Assembly (NCBI GenBank): GCA_017744735.1
Contig: JAGIAR010000002.1
Coordinates: 64,599 to 128,598, forward strand
Reading direction: 5' to 3'
Length of the DNA: 64,000 nucleotides
Source: Novosphingobium sp.
GTDB lineage: Bacteria > Pseudomonadota > Alphaproteobacteria > Sphingomonadales > Sphingomonadaceae
Shown: piece by piece, positions 1-8,536 of the stretch
Numbering within the stretch: position 1 is the stretch's first letter
Layout: the number at the start of each line of letters is the position of its first letter
The notes under the pieces: generated by a model
Database searches by the model: none
What the model saw: the letters and a program-made list of their open reading frames with translations, nothing else
What the model was told of the DNA's origin: nothing
Made by a program: the position numbers and the translations under genes

Positions 1-196
1 CGACGCCAAGGGTCCGGTCACCGCCGCCGTCGCCGGCAACCAGCTCCACATACAGTACAAGATGAAGGACGGCGGCATGTCGGTGTCGCAGGTGCTGACG
101 ATGGCGCCCGACGGGCGCAGCGTCCACAATGCGATGAAGATCCGCAAGTTCGGGATCGTGTTCGCGACGATGGAGGAAACCATCCGCAAGCTTTGA
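1..196 (+). CDS. C-terminal end of an unrecognised protein (5' truncated)
   Basis: The open frame entering from the left edge codes for about 64 residues and stops at TGA 194-196. The visible part reads like strands of a small beta-rich domain (VAGNQLHIQYKMKDGGMSVS, then KIRKFGIVFATMEETIRKL). I cannot assign a family from this fragment; a lipocalin-like or DUF3833-like fold is only a guess. Codon use is normal for the window. The next gene starts 46 bases downstream on the same strand. Confidence 0.6.
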   Translation, partial: DAKGPVTAAVAGNQLHIQYKMKDGGMSVSQVLTMAPDGRSVHNAMKIRKFGIVFATMEETIRKL

Positions 197-241
197 GCGG
201 GCATGGCTTGCCGCCGCTGGCGGACCGCCTATCTCTGGGCC

Positions 242-634
242 ATGCCCCTCCACATGACCAAGATCGCCTATTCCGCCACCAGCGTGGAGGACTTGCGCGA
301 ATGGGTCGAACGCGGCCCGGAAGCGCATATGACCACGCGCTACCTGCCCAAGCGCCACGAAGAGATGGTCGGCGGATCGCTCTACTGGATTTTCGAGCAC
401 GCGATCGTCGCGCGCTCCGAAATCCTCGGCTTCGAACAGCGCGAGGACGGACGCTGGACGATCCGCCTCGCGCCGAAACTGATCCCGGTCGAACCCCGCG
501 CCAAGCGCGCGCACCAGGGCTGGCGCTATCTCGAGGACGCCAGCGCCCCGCGCGACCTCTCGGGCGCGGAACTGGAGGGAGACATCCTGCCGGGGCGGCT
601 GGTCAAGGATCTGGCGAAGCTGGGGCTGGTGTAG
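242..634 (+). CDS. DUF1489 family protein
   Basis: A 130-residue cytosolic protein with the conserved DUF1489 pattern: MPLHMTKIAYSATSVEDL at the start, TRYLPKRHEEMVGGSLYWIF in the middle, then EILGFEQ and HQGWRYLE. The family is nearly confined to Alphaproteobacteria and its function is unknown. An upstream in-frame ATG at 203 exists, but family members begin at the PLH(M/L)xK segment, so ATG 242 is preferred; no strong ribosome binding site distinguishes them. It has no signal peptide or membrane segment. Confidence 0.8.
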   Translation: MPLHMTKIAYSATSVEDLREWVERGPEAHMTTRYLPKRHEEMVGGSLYWIFEHAIVARSEILGFEQREDGRWTIRLAPKLIPVEPRAKRAHQGWRYLEDASAPRDLSGAELEGDILPGRLVKDLAKLGLV

Positions 635-716
635 CGGTCCCCGCCGGTGCGCGCTTGTTAACCTTACCGCTCTAAAGGCGCCTGCGTATTCGGTATATCG
701 CAGGAGACCTCAAGCC

Positions 717-1985
717 ATGGCTGCCAACCCGCGCAAGTTCCTCATCACCACGCTCGAAGGCGGCGGCGCCGTGGGGCCTGCGCTGACCGTGGCGCGCAAG
801 CTGGTCGAGGCCGGGCACGACGTGCGGGTGATGAGCGACGAGGTCAACCGGCCCGAGGCCGAGGCGACCGGGGCGCGCTTCATCCACTGGAACCGCGCGC
901 CCAACCGCAGCGACCGCTCGAAGGAAACCGACCTGCATCGCGACTGGGAAGCGACCGACATGATGGACGGCTTCGCCCGCGTGATCGGCGGAATCGTGGT
1001 CGGCCCCTCGCTGCGCTACGCGCTCGACACGATCGACGAACTCGACCGCGAACCCGCCGACCTGGTCGTCTCGGCCGAATTGCTGATGGGCGTGGTCGCC
1101 GCCTGCGAGAAGCGCGGGCAGAAGGTCGCGCTGCTGCCGTCGAATTCGATGATCATCACGATCAAGGCCGCGCTCGAAAAGGCCGCCGCCAGCAGCGCTC
1201 CGCCCGCCAGCGAGCAGGAAGCCCGCATGGCCGGGATCGCCGCGGCGATGGGCGATGCGCTGAAGCGCGCGGTGCCGCCGCTCAACGCGACCCGCGAGGC
1301 GCTCGGGCTCGAACCGATCGGGCAGTTGCTCGACCAGTTCCGCGCGGTCAGCATGATCCTCGCCGCAGTCAGCCCCAGCTTCGACATGGCGCCAGGCGAC
1401 CAGCCGGGTCTGACCTATATCGGCCCGCAGCTCGACGACCCCGCCTGGGCCGCGCCGTGGCGATCGCCCTTCCCCGCCGGCGACACCCGGCCGCTGGTGC
1501 TGGTCGGCTTCTCGACCACCTTCCAGGACCACGCCGGCGTGCTGCAGGCGGTGATCGACGCGCTCTCGTCGCTCCCGGTCCGCGCGCTGGTGACCCTCGG
1601 CCCTTCGATCGAGCCCGGCGAACTCAATGCCGCCGATAACGTCCAGGTCGTCTCGAGCGCGCCGCACAACCAGATCATGCCGGTGGCGAGCCTGGTGATC
1701 ACCCACGGCGGTTACGGCACGCTGACCCGCGCGCTGTCGCACAAATTGCCGATCCTGGCGATGCCGCAGGGCCGCGACCAGTACGGCAATGCCGAGCGCC
1801 TGGTCGCCCACGGCGCCGGCCTCGCCCTGCCACCGGGTGCCGACGCGGCGACGATCGCCGGCGCGGTCGAGCAACTCCTCGGCGATCCGTCTTACGCCGC
1901 GGCCGCCGACAAGCTCGGCGCCGCCGTCGAGCGCGAGATGCGCGAAAGCAAGGTGGTCGAAGTGCTGGAAGGACTGGCGGGCTAA
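717..1985 (+). CDS. GT1-family (MGT/UGT-like) glycosyltransferase
   Basis: A 422-residue GT-B enzyme predicted to move a sugar from a nucleotide sugar to a small acceptor. The N-terminal Rossmann half begins FLITTLEGGGAVGPALTVAR, and the C-terminal donor-binding half carries ITHGGYGTLTRALSHKLPIL followed by GRDQYGNAERL, the usual histidine/Gly-rich and D/Q motif of macrolide-type and zeaxanthin (CrtX-like) glucosyltransferases. A good AGGAGA sits about 10 bases before the ATG. The acceptor cannot be read from sequence; a carotenoid or lipid is plausible in this order but unproven. Its TAA overlaps the stop codon of the convergent DsbA-like gene by 4 bp. Confidence 0.8.
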   Translation: MAANPRKFLITTLEGGGAVGPALTVARKLVEAGHDVRVMSDEVNRPEAEATGARFIHWNRAPNRSDRSKETDLHRDWEATDMMDGFARVIGGIVVGPSLRYALDTIDELDREPADLVVSAELLMGVVAACEKRGQKVALLPSNSMIITIKAALEKAAASSAPPASEQEARMAGIAAAMGDALKRAVPPLNATREALGLEPIGQLLDQFRAVSMILAAVSPSFDMAPGDQPGLTYIGPQLDDPAWAAPWRSPFPAGDTRPLVLVGFSTTFQDHAGVLQAVIDALSSLPVRALVTLGPSIEPGELNAADNVQVVSSAPHNQIMPVASLVITHGGYGTLTRALSHKLPILAMPQGRDQYGNAERLVAHGAGLALPPGADAATIAGAVEQLLGDPSYAAAADKLGAAVEREMRESKVVEVLEGLAG

Positions 1986-2671
1986 CCAGCCCGCGCCAGC
2001 TCCACCACCTTGCGCAGGGTCTCGCTGTAGACCTCGGGCTCCTGCGCCCCGGGGATCAGGTAGCGGCCGTTGAGGATAAAGCTCGGGACCGAGTTGATGT
2101 TGGCCTCGCGCGCGCGCTGTTCCTCCATCCGCACCGCAATGCCGAGCGCCTCCTCGTCGAGTGCCTCTTCCATCGCCGTGCGGTCGAAGCCGAGGTTCTC
2201 GGCCACGTCGAGCAGCACCGAGCGTCTGCCGATCTGGCGGCGCTGCTGGAAATGCGCGCGGAACAGCGCGAGCTTGAGCGCGGTCTGCGCCTCCATCCCC
2301 TCCACCGTCAGCGCCCAGCGCAGCAGCTTGTGCGCATCGAACGTGTTCCACATCATCGGCTCGGGGCCTTCCCCCTCGCCCTCGTAATCCATCGGAAAGC
2401 CCGCCGCCTGCGCCACTTCCAGCAGTTGCGCGCGCATCCCGGCGACCTCGTCGGGCGAGCGCTCGTAAACCGCCGCAAGATGCTCGGCCTGGCTGCGCCC
2501 TTCCGGCGGCATGTCGGGGTTGAGCTCGAACGGCATCCAGCGGACCTCGACGTCGATCTCGCCCTCGAGCTCCTTCAGCGCCTTGGCGAACTGGGTGTAG
2601 CCGATCGCGCACCACGGGCACATCACGTCGGACCAGATGTCGACCGCAACCTTGGGTAGTTCTTCGCTCAT
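1982..2671 (-). CDS. FrnE-like DsbA family oxidoreductase
   Basis: A 229-residue cytosolic protein with no signal peptide. It opens with a thioredoxin strand and CPWC active site (C18/C21, DVMCPWCAIGY), has an inserted helical region (PPEGRSQAEHLAAVYER, MMWNTFDAHKLLRWAL), and ends with the cis-Pro loop NSVPSFILNGRYLIPGAQ. This is the FrnE/2-hydroxychromene-2-carboxylate isomerase-like branch of DsbA, linked elsewhere to polyketide maturation and oxidative stress. It is the last gene of a three-gene operon: its ATG overlaps the nudC stop by 4 bp (ATGA). Convergent stop overlap with the upstream glycosyltransferase is also 4 bp. Confidence 0.87.
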   Translation of the reverse strand: MSEELPKVAVDIWSDVMCPWCAIGYTQFAKALKELEGEIDVEVRWMPFELNPDMPPEGRSQAEHLAAVYERSPDEVAGMRAQLLEVAQAAGFPMDYEGEGEGPEPMMWNTFDAHKLLRWALTVEGMEAQTALKLALFRAHFQQRRQIGRRSVLLDVAENLGFDRTAMEEALDEEALGIAVRMEEQRAREANINSVPSFILNGRYLIPGAQEPEVYSETLRKVVELARAG

Positions 2672-3561
2672 TGATCCAGCCACCATTTCAGCAGGTGATG
2701 CGCGATCGCGACCGGGGGCGGGGTCAGCAATCGCTGGGTCTCGTCGCCCGCCATAGCAGCAGCAATCTCGTCGCGAGTAAACCAGTGAGCCTCCTCGAGC
2801 TCGGTCGTATCGATCAGCAGCCCGGCGCTTTCGGCGAAGGCATGGCAGCCGAGCATCAGTTGCGACGGGAACGGCCACGGCTGGCTGGCGATATAGCTCA
2901 CGTCGCGCACCTTCACCCCGGCTTCCTCGAGCACCTCGCGCGCGACCGCCTCCTCGACCGACTCGCCGGGCTCGACGAACCCGGCCAGCGCCGAAAACCG
3001 CCGCGGCGGAAAGCGCGGCTGGCGCCCGAGCAGCAGTCTGCCCTCGTGCTCCACCAGCATGATCGTGACCGGATCGACGCGCGGGAAATGCTCCGCCTTG
3101 CACGCCTCGTTGGTGCAGCTGCGCTGCCACCCGCCCTTGGCGAGCACGGTGGGCGAACCGCATTTGGCGCAGAACGTGTGCCGCGCGTGCCAGTCGACCA
3201 GGCTGCGCGCGCCGCCGTAGATCGCAAGGTCCTCCGCGCTCATCAGCCCGATCGCGGCCCAGGTCCGGCGCATCGTCTCCTGCGGCGAATAGGCCGGGTC
3301 GGTGCTGCCTTCGGCCGGGACCGCCGCGAAGCAGCCGAAGCCGAGCCGCATGCCCAGAAACACCAGCTCCGCCCCCTCCGGCGCATCTTTCAGGCGGCCC
3401 CACTTCAGCCCGTTGCTGCCGTCGAGCTTGGGCGCAAGTCCGTCGAGCAGCAGCAGGCTCGCCTGCGGGCTTTTGAGCACCTCCAGCCGCTCGGGATCGG
3501 AGCGGATATGGTCTGCGCGGTCGAGTTCCGACCCGGCGAAGGCGACGCTGCAGCAGCTCAT
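2668..3561 (-). CDS. nudC: NAD(+) diphosphatase / NAD-capped RNA hydrolase NudC
   Basis: A 297-residue Nudix hydrolase that cleaves NADH/NAD to NMN and AMP, and in E. coli removes NAD caps from RNA. It shows the zinc ribbon (FCAKCGSP then SCTNEACK), the Nudix box GFVEPGESVEEAVAREVLEE and the NudC hallmark SQPWPFPSQLM just after it. The N-terminal part is the usual degenerate NUDIX-like domain. Start and stop both overlap their neighbours by 4 bp (ATGA), so it is translationally coupled to the serine hydrolase before it and the FrnE-like gene after it. Confidence 0.93.
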   Translation of the reverse strand: MSCCSVAFAGSELDRADHIRSDPERLEVLKSPQASLLLLDGLAPKLDGSNGLKWGRLKDAPEGAELVFLGMRLGFGCFAAVPAEGSTDPAYSPQETMRRTWAAIGLMSAEDLAIYGGARSLVDWHARHTFCAKCGSPTVLAKGGWQRSCTNEACKAEHFPRVDPVTIMLVEHEGRLLLGRQPRFPPRRFSALAGFVEPGESVEEAVAREVLEEAGVKVRDVSYIASQPWPFPSQLMLGCHAFAESAGLLIDTTELEEAHWFTRDEIAAAMAGDETQRLLTPPPVAIAHHLLKWWLDQ

Positions 3562-4859
3562 GCGCCGCCCCGCAGCAATTGGCGGACGTCGGCCAGCACC
3601 GCGGTTTCGAACTCCCGGTTGAGCGGATAGGCGCTCGACGGCATATATTGGGTGTAAAGCCCGCTGCGCAGGCCGCTCGCCATGCTGACGAAGCCGATCG
3701 TCCCGGCCGCCCCGGCCCAGCCATAGGTGTTGCCGTGCGGCCCGCCCTGCCTTCCGCCCGCGCCGAAGCCGTAGCCGTCGATCAGCGTGCCCTTGGTCGA
3801 CACGCCTTCGGGCAGCAGGTTCGAAGTGCCGAGCCGCACCGCCGCCTCGCTCATCACCCGCTGGCCGTCGAGCATGCCGTAATTGCCGATCATCTTGAGG
3901 AAGCGGTCGTAATCGCGTGGGGATCCCACCAGTCCCGAGCCGCCGAACGGAAACGCCGGCGGGTCGAGATAGACCGAGCTCTGCGCCGGATCGATCGGCA
4001 GCAGCATCCCGTCGACCACGCCGTAATTGGTGGTCAGGCGGTCCGCCGCCCCCGGCACGACCCGGAAGCCGGTGCTGGGCATGCCGCAGGGGCCGAGGAT
4101 GCGATCCTGCACGAAGCTGTCGAAGCTCTGCCCGGAAACCACCTCGATCACCCGGCCCATCAGGTCGAGCCCGGTCGAATAGGACCAGTGCGTGCCCGGC
4201 TGATACACCAGCGGCAGGGTTGCCAGCCGGTCGGCGAATTCGGCCAGTGTGGCGACCGGCTTGCCCCGCTCGAACCCCGGCACCGGGATCCGGCTGACCT
4301 GCCCGCTGACCACGCCGATCTCGGTCGCCCGCTCGGTGATCGGACCGCTCTGGATGATCCCGTAGGACAGCCCGGCGGTATGGGTCAGCAGATGGCGGAG
4401 CAGGATCGGGCGCGCGGCCGGCTCGAGATTCTCGGGCCCGATCGAGCCGTCGTACTGCTTCTGCACCTGCATTCTCGCGAAGGCCGGGAGGATATCGGCG
4501 AGCGGCTGGTCGAGCGACAATTTGCCCTCGTCCACCAGCATCATCGCGGCCATTCCGGTGATCGGCTTGGTCATCGAATAGAGCCGGTAGAGGCTGTCTC
4601 CGTCGCTCTTGCGCGCCCCGCCCATCGTGTCGCGGCCCTCGGCAATCGTCGCCGGATCGCGGTCGCCGAACCCCATGAAGGCGACCATGTCGGCGACCCT
4701 GTTCCGGGAAACATAGTCCTGGCAGAGCTTGCGCAGGTTCGGCCAATGCTCGGGCTCCTGGGCCCGCAAGGGTCGCGGAAAAACCACGGCGGCGCCCAGC
4801 ACGGCGACGCTGCGGAGCAATCCGCGGCGCGAAAGCGGCAGGCGGTGCGAGGCAATCAT
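3558..4859 (-). CDS. Secreted class C beta-lactamase-like serine hydrolase
   Basis: A 433-residue member of the beta-lactamase/esterase EstB family. The N-terminus has a twin-arginine-like signal (LSRRGLLRSVAVLGAAVVF, cleavage near LRAQ). The catalytic SxxK is in LYSMTKPITG, the second motif is Y-S-x in WSYSTGLDLMG, and the third motif region is GNTYGWAGAAGT. These are typical of esterases and D-aminopeptidases rather than true AmpC beta-lactamases, so antibiotic resistance should not be assumed. It is the first gene of the hydrolase-nudC-frnE operon. The 182-base gap upstream to the aquaporin gene shows nothing striking and should hold the promoter. Confidence 0.88.
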   Translation of the reverse strand: MIASHRLPLSRRGLLRSVAVLGAAVVFPRPLRAQEPEHWPNLRKLCQDYVSRNRVADMVAFMGFGDRDPATIAEGRDTMGGARKSDGDSLYRLYSMTKPITGMAAMMLVDEGKLSLDQPLADILPAFARMQVQKQYDGSIGPENLEPAARPILLRHLLTHTAGLSYGIIQSGPITERATEIGVVSGQVSRIPVPGFERGKPVATLAEFADRLATLPLVYQPGTHWSYSTGLDLMGRVIEVVSGQSFDSFVQDRILGPCGMPSTGFRVVPGAADRLTTNYGVVDGMLLPIDPAQSSVYLDPPAFPFGGSGLVGSPRDYDRFLKMIGNYGMLDGQRVMSEAAVRLGTSNLLPEGVSTKGTLIDGYGFGAGGRQGGPHGNTYGWAGAAGTIGFVSMASGLRSGLYTQYMPSSAYPLNREFETAVLADVRQLLRGGA

Positions 4860-5041
4860 GCGGCTTCTCCCAAAGCCTCGGGGGGTGCGAGCCTGACTAG
4901 GCAGCGGACGGTGCCGGCGCAAGGCAAGCCTTGCGCCAATCTGTGCCAGTCGCCGAAATACATGCGCGGGAACGCCTGCGACTCGACGCAGGCGAACGCG
5001 AAACGCGCAAAATCCGGATTGGCGGATGCAGACAGACGCGC

Positions 5042-5725
5042 TCAGGCCGAGCGCATGTCCGAAGGATGCGGTCCGAACAGCAGGCCGCCCGCCAGCGCCC
5101 CAAAGCCGGCCCCGGCAAATTGGGCCAGCACAAAGGGCACCACGTCGGCAGGGCGGATCCCGGCAAAGCTGTTCGAGAGACTGCGCGCAACGGTAATCGC
5201 GGGATTCGCGAAACTGGTCGAGGAAGTGAACCAGTAGGCCGCCACGATATAGAGCGCGACGCCCGCGGGTACCCATTCCGGGCGGTGGCGGACCGTGCCG
5301 AGGATCGTCAGCACCAGGCCGAAGGTCGCAACCGCCTCGCCGGTCCACTGCCCGATCCCGGTCCGCGCGTGGGTCGAAATCTGGAGGATCGGCTCGCCGA
5401 ACATCGCGTGCGCGATCCACACGCCGACGATCCCGCACCCCAGCTGCACGACGGCATACAGGCCCGCATCCCCCCAGCCGAGGTCGTTCCTCGCCGCCGC
5501 CACCACGCTGACCGCGGGATTGAAATGCGCCCCCGAGACCGGCCCGAACATCGCGACGAGCACGAACAGCATCGCGCCGGTCGCCACCGTATTGCCCAGC
5601 AACGCCACCGCAAGGTTTCCGCCTGCCAGCCGCTCCGCCATGATCCCCGAGCCGATCACCGTTGCGAAGAGCATGGCCGAGCCGATGCCCTCGGCAAGCA
5701 GCCTGCGCCAGCGCGGCGCCATCAT
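5042..5725 (-). CDS. aqpS: Aquaporin-family channel of the ars operon (AqpS-like)
   Basis: A 227-residue MIP-family channel with six membrane segments and two NPA half-helices, HFNPAVS (N69) and [11 protein letters not shown] (N174), plus the filter arginine R181. It is the last gene of the ars operon and overlaps arsH by ATGA. In Sinorhizobium meliloti AqpS replaces an ArsB/Acr3 pump: arsenite made by ArsC leaves through the channel down its gradient. No arsB or acr3 lies in this operon, so the same job is inferred. A plain glycerol/water facilitator is the alternative, but the context argues for arsenite. Confidence 0.88.
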   Translation of the reverse strand: MMAPRWRRLLAEGIGSAMLFATVIGSGIMAERLAGGNLAVALLGNTVATGAMLFVLVAMFGPVSGAHFNPAVSVVAAARNDLGWGDAGLYAVVQLGCGIVGVWIAHAMFGEPILQISTHARTGIGQWTGEAVATFGLVLTILGTVRHRPEWVPAGVALYIVAAYWFTSSTSFANPAITVARSLSNSFAGIRPADVVPFVLAQFAGAGFGALAGGLLFGPHPSDMRSA

Positions 5726-6456
5726 CGGCAGGGCTCCGCCGGCGCGGCGATCGCGGCGAGGTGCTCCGCCCCGGCCGGCAGCCGGCCTTCCGCCTTCCGC
5801 TCCGAATAGCGGTCGGTCAGATAGGCGGCGCGGTCGCGCGTCAGGAGGGTGAACTTCACCAGTTCCTCCATCACGTCGACCACCCGGTCGTAAAGCGGTC
5901 CGGGCTTCATCCGGCCCTCGTCGTCGAACTCGGTATAGGCCTTCGGCACGCTCGACTGGTTGGGAATGGTGATCATGCGCATCCACCGCCCCAGCAGGCG
6001 CAAGGTGTTGACCGCGTTGAACGACTGGCTTCCCCCGGATACCTGCATCACCGCCAGGGTCCGTCCCTGCGTGGGCCGGACGCCGGCTTCTTCTAGCGGA
6101 ATCCAGTCGATCTGCGCCTTCATGATCCCGGTGATCGCGCCGTGCCGTTCGGGCGAGCACCAGACCTGCCCTTCGGACCACAACGCCAGTTCGCGCAGCT
6201 CCGCCACCTTGGGATGCTCGCTCCCGACGCTGTCGGGAAGCGGCAGGCCGGCCGGATCGAACACCCGCGTCTCGCACCCGAAGGCGCGCAGAAGCCGCTC
6301 CGCCTCGAGGATCAGCAGCCTGCTGTAGGACCGCTCGCGCAGCGAGCCGTAGAGCAGCAGGATGCGCGGCGCGTGCGCGAACTGCGGCGCAATGCCGAGT
6401 TGCTCCGTCGTCGGCGGAGCCAGGAAGGCCGGATCGACATTCGGCAAGTCCGTCAT
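5722..6456 (-). CDS. arsH: ArsH, NADPH-dependent FMN reductase
   Basis: A 244-residue flavodoxin-like protein with the ArsH pattern: [19 protein letters not shown] phosphate loop, [20 protein letters not shown], and [20 protein letters not shown]. ArsH proteins oxidise trivalent organoarsenicals and/or reduce quinones and azo dyes with NADPH. The gene overlaps arsC upstream and the aquaporin downstream by ATGA on both sides, so all three are translationally coupled. Confidence 0.93.
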   Translation of the reverse strand: MTDLPNVDPAFLAPPTTEQLGIAPQFAHAPRILLLYGSLRERSYSRLLILEAERLLRAFGCETRVFDPAGLPLPDSVGSEHPKVAELRELALWSEGQVWCSPERHGAITGIMKAQIDWIPLEEAGVRPTQGRTLAVMQVSGGSQSFNAVNTLRLLGRWMRMITIPNQSSVPKAYTEFDDEGRMKPGPLYDRVVDVMEELVKFTLLTRDRAAYLTDRYSERKAEGRLPAGAEHLAAIAAPAEPCR

Positions 6457-6860
6457 GCGCGGATGACCTCGCCGTCCTCTTTCACGAAATCCTCGGCAAG
6501 CGGGGCGGGAAGGATTTCGAGCACCACTTCCGAAGGGCGGCACAGGCGGACCCCGAGGCTCGTCTCGACCAGCGGGCGATTGATCAGAATCGGATGCGCG
6601 AGCATCGCATCGATCAGTGCATCGTCGGCCAGGCTCTCATCGGCGAGGCCGAGCTCCGCGAATGGAGTTCCCTTCTCCCGCAGCAGCGCGCGCGGGGTCA
6701 GGCCCGCCGCGCCGATCAGGCGTTCCAGCGTGGCGCGATCGGGCGGCGTCTTAAGATACTCGATCACGGTCGGCTCGATGCCGGTCGCGCGGATCATCGC
6801 CAGCGTATTGCGGGACGTGGCGCAGGCGGGATTGTGGTAGATTACGGTTTCAGCGGACAT
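6453..6860 (-). CDS. arsC: Arsenate reductase, glutaredoxin-coupled (E. coli ArsC type)
   Basis: A 135-residue reductase of the ArsC/YffB fold. The active site is [13 protein letters not shown] with catalytic C13, and the arginine-rich substrate loop is [11 protein letters not shown] plus RLCRPSE. It reduces arsenate to arsenite using glutathione and glutaredoxin. It overlaps the thioredoxin-type reductase gene upstream by 11 bp and arsH downstream by 4 bp. Two mechanistically unrelated arsenate reductases in one operon is a notable redundancy. Confidence 0.93.
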   Translation of the reverse strand: MSAETVIYHNPACATSRNTLAMIRATGIEPTVIEYLKTPPDRATLERLIGAAGLTPRALLREKGTPFAELGLADESLADDALIDAMLAHPILINRPLVETSLGVRLCRPSEVVLEILPAPLAEDFVKEDGEVIRA

Positions 6861-7371
6861 CGTTCCTGGCTTTCGAGGTTGCGCCTTCCGTCCCGCCGAT
6901 TTCGCGCAGCTTGCCCAGCAGCGACATGCTGTCGTGGGTTTCCTGCGGCAGGGCGAGGAACAGCGAAATGCGGTTGGTGAGATAGCGGAGCGCCTGCCGG
7001 AAGGCTTCGGCCTGGCCGTCGCCCTCGACGGCGGCCGGATCGTCGATCCCCCAATGCGCGGTTATCGGACGGCCGGGCCAGACCGGGCAGCTCTCGCCCG
7101 CCGCGTTGTCGCACACGGTGAAGATGAAATCGAACTCGGGCGCTCCGGGCCGGGCGAATTCGTCCCAGCTCTTCGAACGCAGCTCCGCGGTCGGAAAGCC
7201 GAGCGTCTCGAGCAGACCGAGCGCGGCCGGATGGACGGCGCCCTTGGGCTCGCTGCCGGCCGACCAGGCCCGGAAGCGACCCGCGCCGAGCTTGTTCATC
7301 GCGCTTTCGGCAAGGATGCTGCGGGCGGAATTGCCGGTGCACAGGAACAGCACGTCGAACGGCTTGCTCAT
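6850..7371 (-). CDS. arsC: Arsenate reductase, thioredoxin-coupled / low-molecular-weight phosphatase fold
   Basis: A 173-residue protein of the low-molecular-weight tyrosine phosphatase family. P-loop LFLCTGNSARSI (C11, R17), then FTVCDNAAGESCPVWPG with C87 and C95. These three cysteines match the C10/C82/C89 triad of Staphylococcus pI258 ArsC, supporting thioredoxin-coupled arsenate reduction rather than phosphatase activity. The C-terminus runs about 30 residues past the usual end. It follows arsR with an ATGA overlap. Confidence 0.9.
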   Translation of the reverse strand: MSKPFDVLFLCTGNSARSILAESAMNKLGAGRFRAWSAGSEPKGAVHPAALGLLETLGFPTAELRSKSWDEFARPGAPEFDFIFTVCDNAAGESCPVWPGRPITAHWGIDDPAAVEGDGQAEAFRQALRYLTNRISLFLALPQETHDSMSLLGKLREIGGTEGATSKARNDVR

Positions 7372-7721
7372 GCGCTGCCGCCGGGCAAGCACTGGCTGCG
7401 CAGGACCGCATCCGCGAGCGGAGCGCAAATCTCGGGCTGGCCCGAACAGCAATCCTCCATCAGGAATTCGAGCAGCTCGGTCATGCGGTTGTAGCGCGCG
7501 GTGTAGATCACCGTGCGTCCTTCGCGCCGGCTCTCGACAAGCCCCGCATGCGAGAGGATGTTGAGATTGGCCGAAAGCGTGTTGGGCAGCACTTGCTGCC
7601 GCCGCGCGATCTCCCCCGCCGCAATCCCCTCACGCCCGGCCTGAACCAGCATGCGAAAGACCGAGAGACGGGATTCATGCGCGAGCGCGGAGAGCGCGGC
7701 GACTGCAGCTTTCGATTCCAT
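7368..7721 (-). CDS. arsR: ArsR/SmtB arsenite-responsive repressor
   Basis: A 117-residue winged-helix repressor. The DNA-binding part is AAGEIARRQQVLPNTLSANL followed by LVESRREGRTVIYTARYN. The C-terminus carries a vicinal pair and further cysteines (C91, C92, C99, C111 in EDCCSGQPEICAPL), like the C95/C96/C102 arsenite site of Acidithiobacillus ArsR and unlike the helix-3 site of plasmid R773 ArsR. It heads the arsR-arsC-arsC-arsH-aqpS operon and probably represses its own promoter through the dyad just upstream. No Shine-Dalgarno is visible before its ATG. Confidence 0.92.
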   Translation of the reverse strand: MESKAAVAALSALAHESRLSVFRMLVQAGREGIAAGEIARRQQVLPNTLSANLNILSHAGLVESRREGRTVIYTARYNRMTELLEFLMEDCCSGQPEICAPLADAVLRSQCLPGGSA

Positions 7722-7727
7722 ATTTCT

Positions 7728-7758
7728 ACTTTACCCGAAATATCGCAATAGGCAATAT
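7728..7758 (-). promoter_or_regulatory. ars promoter with ArsR operator dyad
   Basis: On the minus strand a TTGCCT -35 (7750-7755), a 16-base spacer and a TAAAGT -10 (7728-7733) precede arsR. Over the -35 and spacer lies an imperfect dyad: ATATCGC (7740-7746), 5 bases, GCAATAT (7752-7758), matching at 6 of 7 positions. The AT-rich dyad stands out in GC-rich surroundings and resembles the ATA-rich operators of the ArsR/SmtB family. Transcription would start at or within a base or two of the arsR ATG, giving a leaderless message, in line with the missing ribosome binding site. Confidence 0.6.
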
Positions 7759-7759
7759 C

Positions 7760-8404
7760 TCATGCTGGTCTCTGCGGCCGATCCGCGGTCGCCGACACCA
7801 GCCCCACCAGTTCGCGCAAATCGCCGATCGCCGTCGCGCCGGGAGCGGCCTCGCCTCCGGCCGGCAGGTAGTGGACCACCCGCATCCCGGCCGCCATTCC
7901 CGCAGCCACGCCCACCGCGCTATCCTCGACCACCAGGCAGCCGGCCGGCGCGAAGCCCATCCGCTCCGCCGCATGGAGAAACAGGCCGGGATCGGGCTTC
8001 CACGAGCCGATGTCGTAGGAACTGAACAGGCGCTCGCCGAAGAAGCCCGCGAGTCCGGTCAGCTCCAGCGCGTGGCGAATCTTGGCCGACGGACCGCTTG
8101 AGGCCACGCAAATGGGTAGCTCGAGGGCGGCGAGCATCTCATGCGCGCCCGGCATGGCGCGCAGCTCCTGCCCGAAGATTTCCGCCAGCCGCGCGCGATA
8201 GGCCGGCTCGAAATCCGCGGGCAGCGTGCGGCCGAGCCGCGTCTCGATCTCGGCCCGGATCAGCGCGAACCGGCGCCCGCGGTTGCGCTCGGTCATCGCG
8301 GCGAGATCGTCGGTCAGATCGGGCAGCAGGTCGAGCAAGGCCCGGTTGCAGGCTTGCTCGCTGTCGACCAGCGTTCCGTCGAGGTCGAAGACGATGCAGT
8401 CCAT
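7760..8404 (-). CDS. HAD-superfamily phosphatase (subfamily IA)
   Basis: A 214-residue hydrolase with motif [13 protein letters not shown] (nucleophile D7, acid D9), motif [11 protein letters not shown], motif III K in [10 protein letters not shown] and motif [11 protein letters not shown]. The layout with a helical cap between motif I and II resembles beta-phosphoglucomutase, 6-phosphogluconate and sugar-phosphate phosphatases such as E. coli YieH; the substrate is not readable. It ends right at the ars operator and may be cotranscribed only by read-through. Confidence 0.85.
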   Translation of the reverse strand: MDCIVFDLDGTLVDSEQACNRALLDLLPDLTDDLAAMTERNRGRRFALIRAEIETRLGRTLPADFEPAYRARLAEIFGQELRAMPGAHEMLAALELPICVASSGPSAKIRHALELTGLAGFFGERLFSSYDIGSWKPDPGLFLHAAERMGFAPAGCLVVEDSAVGVAAGMAAGMRVVHYLPAGGEAAPGATAIGDLRELVGLVSATADRPQRPA

Positions 8405-8490
8405 CGCAAGCGCCCCTGCCAGCCGGTCCGCCCGGTTTCAACCGCTTGCGTGCGTGGCGCCGCCCGGCTAGGCGCACGCCATTCGCAAGG

Positions 8491-8536
8491 ACCCGGTGAA
8501 ATTCCGGGTGGCTATTCCGGCCGCCGATCCGCCGGA
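8491..8536 (+). promoter_or_regulatory. Two stem-loops in the leader of the SulP gene
   Basis: In the 201-base gap before the transporter lie two stem-loops: ACCCGG (8491-8496), 7-base loop, CCGGGT (8504-8509); and TCCGGC (8516-8521), 9-base loop, GCCGGA (8531-8536). The CGGGTG at 8505-8510 could instead pair with CACCCG starting at 8550, giving a competing fold. This looks like a structured 5' leader, but it matches no riboswitch I know well enough to name. The rest of the gap shows only GC-rich sequence. Confidence 0.35.

Noticed and set aside
672-2621. A 649-residue antisense frame across the GT1 gene
   Set aside because: Arg/Ala/Gly-rich nonsense composition; the plus strand encodes a complete GT1 enzyme.
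3558-4859. AmpC-type antibiotic resistance gene
   Set aside because: Has SxxK but Y-S-x instead of YxN and a W-A-G third motif, fitting esterase/peptidase relatives rather than true class C beta-lactamases.
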